Origin: Azotimanducus sp963663145
GTDB taxonomy: Bacteria; Pseudomonadota; Gammaproteobacteria; Pseudomonadales; Azotimanducaceae
DNA length: 64,000 nt
Assembly (NCBI GenBank): GCA_963663145.1
Contig: OY760134.1
Location: 806,001 to 870,000, forward strand
Direction of reading: 5' to 3'
Shown here: one piece after another, positions 61,577 to 64,000 of the stretch
Layout: each line of letters opens with the position of its first letter
Numbering within the stretch: position 1 is the stretch's first letter
Translations under genes and position numbers: made by a program
The notes under the pieces: generated by a model
What the model was told of the DNA's origin: nothing
Seen by the model: the letters and a program-made list of their open reading frames with translations, nothing else
The model's database searches: none

Positions 61577-63280
61577 CTACATCCGATCCAAGGTTTCCAA
61601 GCCGAGCAGTTCGAGGCCTTGCTTGAGGGTCTCGGCGGTTCTTTCGCAGAGCAGAAGCCTCAAAGTACGGGTTTCGCCTTGGCTTGTGAGCACCGGCGAT
61701 GACTCGTAGAACTTCATGAGCCGTGCGGAGAGTTGCCAGAGGTAGGCGCATAGGCGGTGTGGCTCGGCGCTGGTGGCGACACCTTCAAGCGTCTCGGTGA
61801 ACCGGGCCAGATGCAGCGCCAAGTCGCGTTCGGAGGGCTCAAGCCGGTAGTCGCCGAGCGACGCTGAATCGAGGGACGCGACAACCTGCGCCTTTTCCAA
61901 GATGCGCCGGGTTCTCGTGAAGGCGTACAGCAGATAAGGGGCGGTGTTGCCTTCGAACGACAGGATCCGGTCCCAATTAAACACGTAGTCGCTGACCCGG
62001 TGCTTGGCGAGATCCGCGTACTTGACCGAACCTATGCCAATGACCCGAGCGATTTCTCTTTGCTCTTCGGCGGTCATGTCGGGATTCTTTTCGGTGACCA
62101 AGGCGAGGGCGCGGGATTCGGCCTCGTCGAGCAAGTCCGCGAGCTTGACGGTTTTGCCTTCTCTCGTTCGATAGGGCTTGCCTTGCGTCCCCAACATGAG
62201 GCCGAAGGGATGATGCTCCAGCGAAGCCCGTCCCGACAGCTCGGATCTCCGCCCAACCTCGAATAGGATCTCAAAGTGCAGGCTCTGGCGCGCATCCACA
62301 AAGTAGAGCACGCGATGCGCACCGAGCGTAATGCACCTGTGGCGCAGGGCGGCGAGGTCGGTGGTCGCGTAGAGGTAGCCTCCGTCGGACTTCTCGACGA
62401 TGAAGGGCAAGGGCGTATCTTCTCGCGTCTTGAGCGATTCGGAAAAGACGCAGCGTGCGCCGTCCGATTCCTCAAGCAGTCCCTTGTCTTCCAGCGTTTC
62501 GATCACTTGGTCCAGCATGCCGCTATAGCCGCTTTCCGGGGCGAGGTGATCTGGCTTCAGGGTCACGCCAAGCCGATCATAGATGGCTTGGCAATGCGCG
62601 AGCGAGATGTCTATGAACGCTCGCCAAGCCGCTTGCGCCGTGGCTTCTCCATTCTGCAAATCGACCACCCGCGCGCGCGCGGCGCGGGCGAAGGATTCGT
62701 CCTCCTCATAGCGCTGTGATGCCAGCGCGTAAAAGGCTTCAAGGTTTTCCAGGCTGCGGGTGTCCGATCCTTCCGATTCGAGTTGAACCAATAGTCGTCC
62801 GAATTGCGTGCCCCAGTCGCCAACGTGATTTTGGCGCAGCACCTTGTGCCCAAGGAATTCGAGCACACGCGCCATGGCATCGCCGATGATGGTGCTGCGC
62901 AGGTGGCCGACATGCATTTCCTTGGCGAGGTTCGGCGATGAATAGTCGAGAACGAGCGTCTCCGGTTTGGCGGTAGGTTCGCAAAGAGACTGCAGCATCT
63001 CGGCAATGAGAACGGAATCACGAAGTCTCAGGTTGATGAACCCCGGTCCCGCCACCTCTACGTCTTCCATCAAGTCATCGAGCTGGCTGTTTTCAATGGT
63101 CAGCTGAGCGAGCTCGCGCGGGTTTCGTTTCGTGCGCCCCGCAGCCGCCATGACCCCGTTGGCTTGGTAGTCTCCGTGTTCCGGGTGCTTCGCTTGGGCA
63201 AGCATGGCCGGAACCTCTGCGCCGCAGGCCACGCTGAGCCCGGTAGAAACGCGCGCCTCAAGAGTTTCGCGAAGGTTCAT
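61577..63280 (-). CDS. argS: Arginyl-tRNA synthetase
   Basis: A 567-residue class I synthetase. The N-terminal Add1-like domain is present (NGVMAAAGRTKRNPRELAQ), the HIGH motif reads HVGH in NLAKEMHVGHLRSTIIGD, and the region equivalent to KMSK is KTVKLADLLDEAESRA, as in enzymes lacking the canonical lysine motif. The DALR anticodon-binding domain closes the protein (PYLLYAFTRTRRILEKA). Its ATG overlaps the stop of the upstream small membrane gene. It converges on the desaturase gene with a 16-base gap. Confidence 0.96.
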   Translation of the reverse strand: MNLRETLEARVSTGLSVACGAEVPAMLAQAKHPEHGDYQANGVMAAAGRTKRNPRELAQLTIENSQLDDLMEDVEVAGPGFINLRLRDSVLIAEMLQSLCEPTAKPETLVLDYSSPNLAKEMHVGHLRSTIIGDAMARVLEFLGHKVLRQNHVGDWGTQFGRLLVQLESEGSDTRSLENLEAFYALASQRYEEDESFARAARARVVDLQNGEATAQAAWRAFIDISLAHCQAIYDRLGVTLKPDHLAPESGYSGMLDQVIETLEDKGLLEESDGARCVFSESLKTREDTPLPFIVEKSDGGYLYATTDLAALRHRCITLGAHRVLYFVDARQSLHFEILFEVGRRSELSGRASLEHHPFGLMLGTQGKPYRTREGKTVKLADLLDEAESRALALVTEKNPDMTAEEQREIARVIGIGSVKYADLAKHRVSDYVFNWDRILSFEGNTAPYLLYAFTRTRRILEKAQVVASLDSASLGDYRLEPSERDLALHLARFTETLEGVATSAEPHRLCAYLWQLSARLMKFYESSPVLTSQGETRTLRLLLCERTAETLKQGLELLGLETLDRM

Positions 63281-63543
63281 TGGCCAGATGATTCGTCGTT
63301 CTGAGCACCTGAAATCTCTGCCTTCTGCCCCTCGCCGCGACTCATTCGACCCCCTGAATAGCCAAGCAGATAGGCCAACAAGAGCGTGAGGAAGGCGACG
63401 ACGAAGAGGGCGAAGTGCTCACCCCAAAATACGCGGACTTGCAGTTCGGTCACCAAGTAGGCCAGCACCAAGGCGGTACCGATGGCGGCAAGCAGGTGAT
63501 ACGCGTTCGCGAGCCTCTTGTTGGATGCCGAATCCTCGTCCAT
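63277..63543 (-). CDS. Small two-helix membrane protein, unknown function
   Basis: An 88-residue protein with two hydrophobic helices (LLAAIGTALVLAYLVTEL and FALFVVAFLTLLLAYLLGYS) separated by a short loop (QVRVFWGEH), and a polar tail rich in G, E, Q and S. No family recognised. It sits six bases after the cyclophilin gene and overlaps argS by four bases (ATGA), so it is translated as part of one operon. Confidence 0.75.
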   Translation of the reverse strand: MDEDSASNKRLANAYHLLAAIGTALVLAYLVTELQVRVFWGEHFALFVVAFLTLLLAYLLGYSGGRMSRGEGQKAEISGAQNDESSGQ

Positions 63544-63549
63544 GCGATG

Positions 63550-64000
63550 TCACGCCGAATCCGCGCGCTTGGCGGAGACGATTTCGACCGGGCGCGAAGG
63601 CGCGCCGCTCGCCGCATTCCATCCTCGGTCGCTGGTCACCTGCTCGGCAATCCTGTCAATCGTCTCCATGCCCGCCACGACCTTGCCGAATACCGTGTAA
63701 CCTGGCTTCATGACGCTGTGATTCAAGGAATCGTTGTCGACCAGGTTCACGTAGAACTGGCTCGATGCCGAATTGGGGTCTGAGGTGCGGGCCATGGCGA
63801 TGGTGCCGCGGTCATTGTCAAGCCCGTTGTTGCCTTCGTAAATGATTGCATCATTGGTGTCGCGCTCGTCGCCGTCGCCCGTGTAGCCGCCCCCCTGCAC
63901 GACGAAGCCCGGGATCACGCGATGAAAGACCAGCCCATCGTAGAAGCTCGCATCCACGTAGGCGAGGAAGTTGGCGGTAGTGATCGGCGCGTTCTCGGGG
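63550..64000 (-). CDS. Peptidyl-prolyl cis-trans isomerase, cyclophilin type (5' end outside window)
   Basis: 150 residues of a cyclophilin, open to the window edge: APITTANFLAYVDASFYDG, the catalytic FHRVIPGFVVQGGGYT, GTIAMARTSDPNSASSQFYV and GYTVFGKVVAGMETIDRIA. It accelerates proline isomerisation during folding. Whether it is the periplasmic PpiA or the cytoplasmic PpiB type depends on the missing N-terminus. Confidence 0.93.
   Translation of the reverse strand, partial: PENAPITTANFLAYVDASFYDGLVFHRVIPGFVVQGGGYTGDGDERDTNDAIIYEGNNGLDNDRGTIAMARTSDPNSASSQFYVNLVDNDSLNHSVMKPGYTVFGKVVAGMETIDRIAEQVTSDRGWNAASGAPSRPVEIVSAKRADSA

Noticed and set aside
1..64000. tRNA, rRNA, CRISPR arrays, intact insertion sequences, prophage
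   Set aside because: Intergenic gaps are short and show no cloverleaf, repeat-spacer or transposase sequence; only the Rpn and FN3 remnants hint at mobility.

Overview
The window looks like a chromosomal segment of a gammaproteobacterium of moderately high G+C. Three things point that way. The order rpsP-rimM-trmD-rplS, xerD, dsbC, hom-recJ, prfB-lysS is the one known from Pseudomonas and, in part, E. coli. The run purM / DUF2066 gene / CDP-alcohol transferase / hda is a typical gammaproteobacterial neighbourhood. prfB carries the classical in-frame TGA frameshift site. Nothing fixes a genus. No tRNA, rRNA, CRISPR array or intact insertion sequence was seen.

Layout. 0-1.1 kb: a type II restriction-modification pair that runs off the left edge. 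1.3-7.4 kb: glutamate synthase gltBD. 7.4-8.3 kb: a non-coding stretch holding a very GC-rich remnant of a fibronectin type III protein. 8.3-11.3 kb: a ThuA-like protein, heme O synthase and an acyltransferase. 11.4-14.7 kb: E1alpha, E1beta and E2 of an acetoin/pyruvate-type 2-oxo acid dehydrogenase, without E3. 14.7-18.7 kb: the ribosomal/tRNA-modification operon, xerD, a truncated Rpn-family fragment and dsbC. 18.7-26 kb: a beta-helix lipoprotein with a diheme cytochrome, trxB, apbC, dcd and a penicillin-acylase-family lipoprotein. 26-31 kb (minus): GMC oxidoreductase with its small subunit, a glutamine-synthetase-like enzyme, purM. 31-34.5 kb: DUF2066 protein, CDP-alcohol phosphatidyltransferase, hda and a MurG-like transferase. 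34.5-35.2 kb: a VapBC toxin-antitoxin pair. 35.2-40.2 kb: a HAPMO-like monooxygenase, homoserine dehydrogenase, recJ. 40.3-42.5 kb: a TonB receptor. 42.7-52.9 kb: a zinc-acquisition block. 53-64 kb: prfB, lysS, ung, a valine-degradation operon, a desaturase, argS, a small membrane protein and a cyclophilin cut by the right edge.

The most coherent system is the zinc block. Two promoters 6.9 kb apart share an identical 19-base operator (ATGTTATAACATAACATTT) laid over a TATAAC -10 element with a 16-base spacer. One drives a TonB receptor followed by a PepSY membrane protein. The other lies between zur (followed by a small membrane ORF, znuC, znuB, znuA) and a divergent set encoding a DUF1636 cysteine-rich protein, an undescribed 81-residue ORF, a COG0523 GTPase and a WD40 protein. 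Together they could cover zinc passage through the outer membrane, periplasm and inner membrane, plus cytoplasmic delivery, under one repressor.

The old order xerD-dsbC-hom-recJ-prfB-lysS is interrupted twice, between dsbC and hom and between recJ and prfB. Most accessory genes, including the zinc block and VapBC, lie in those two gaps.
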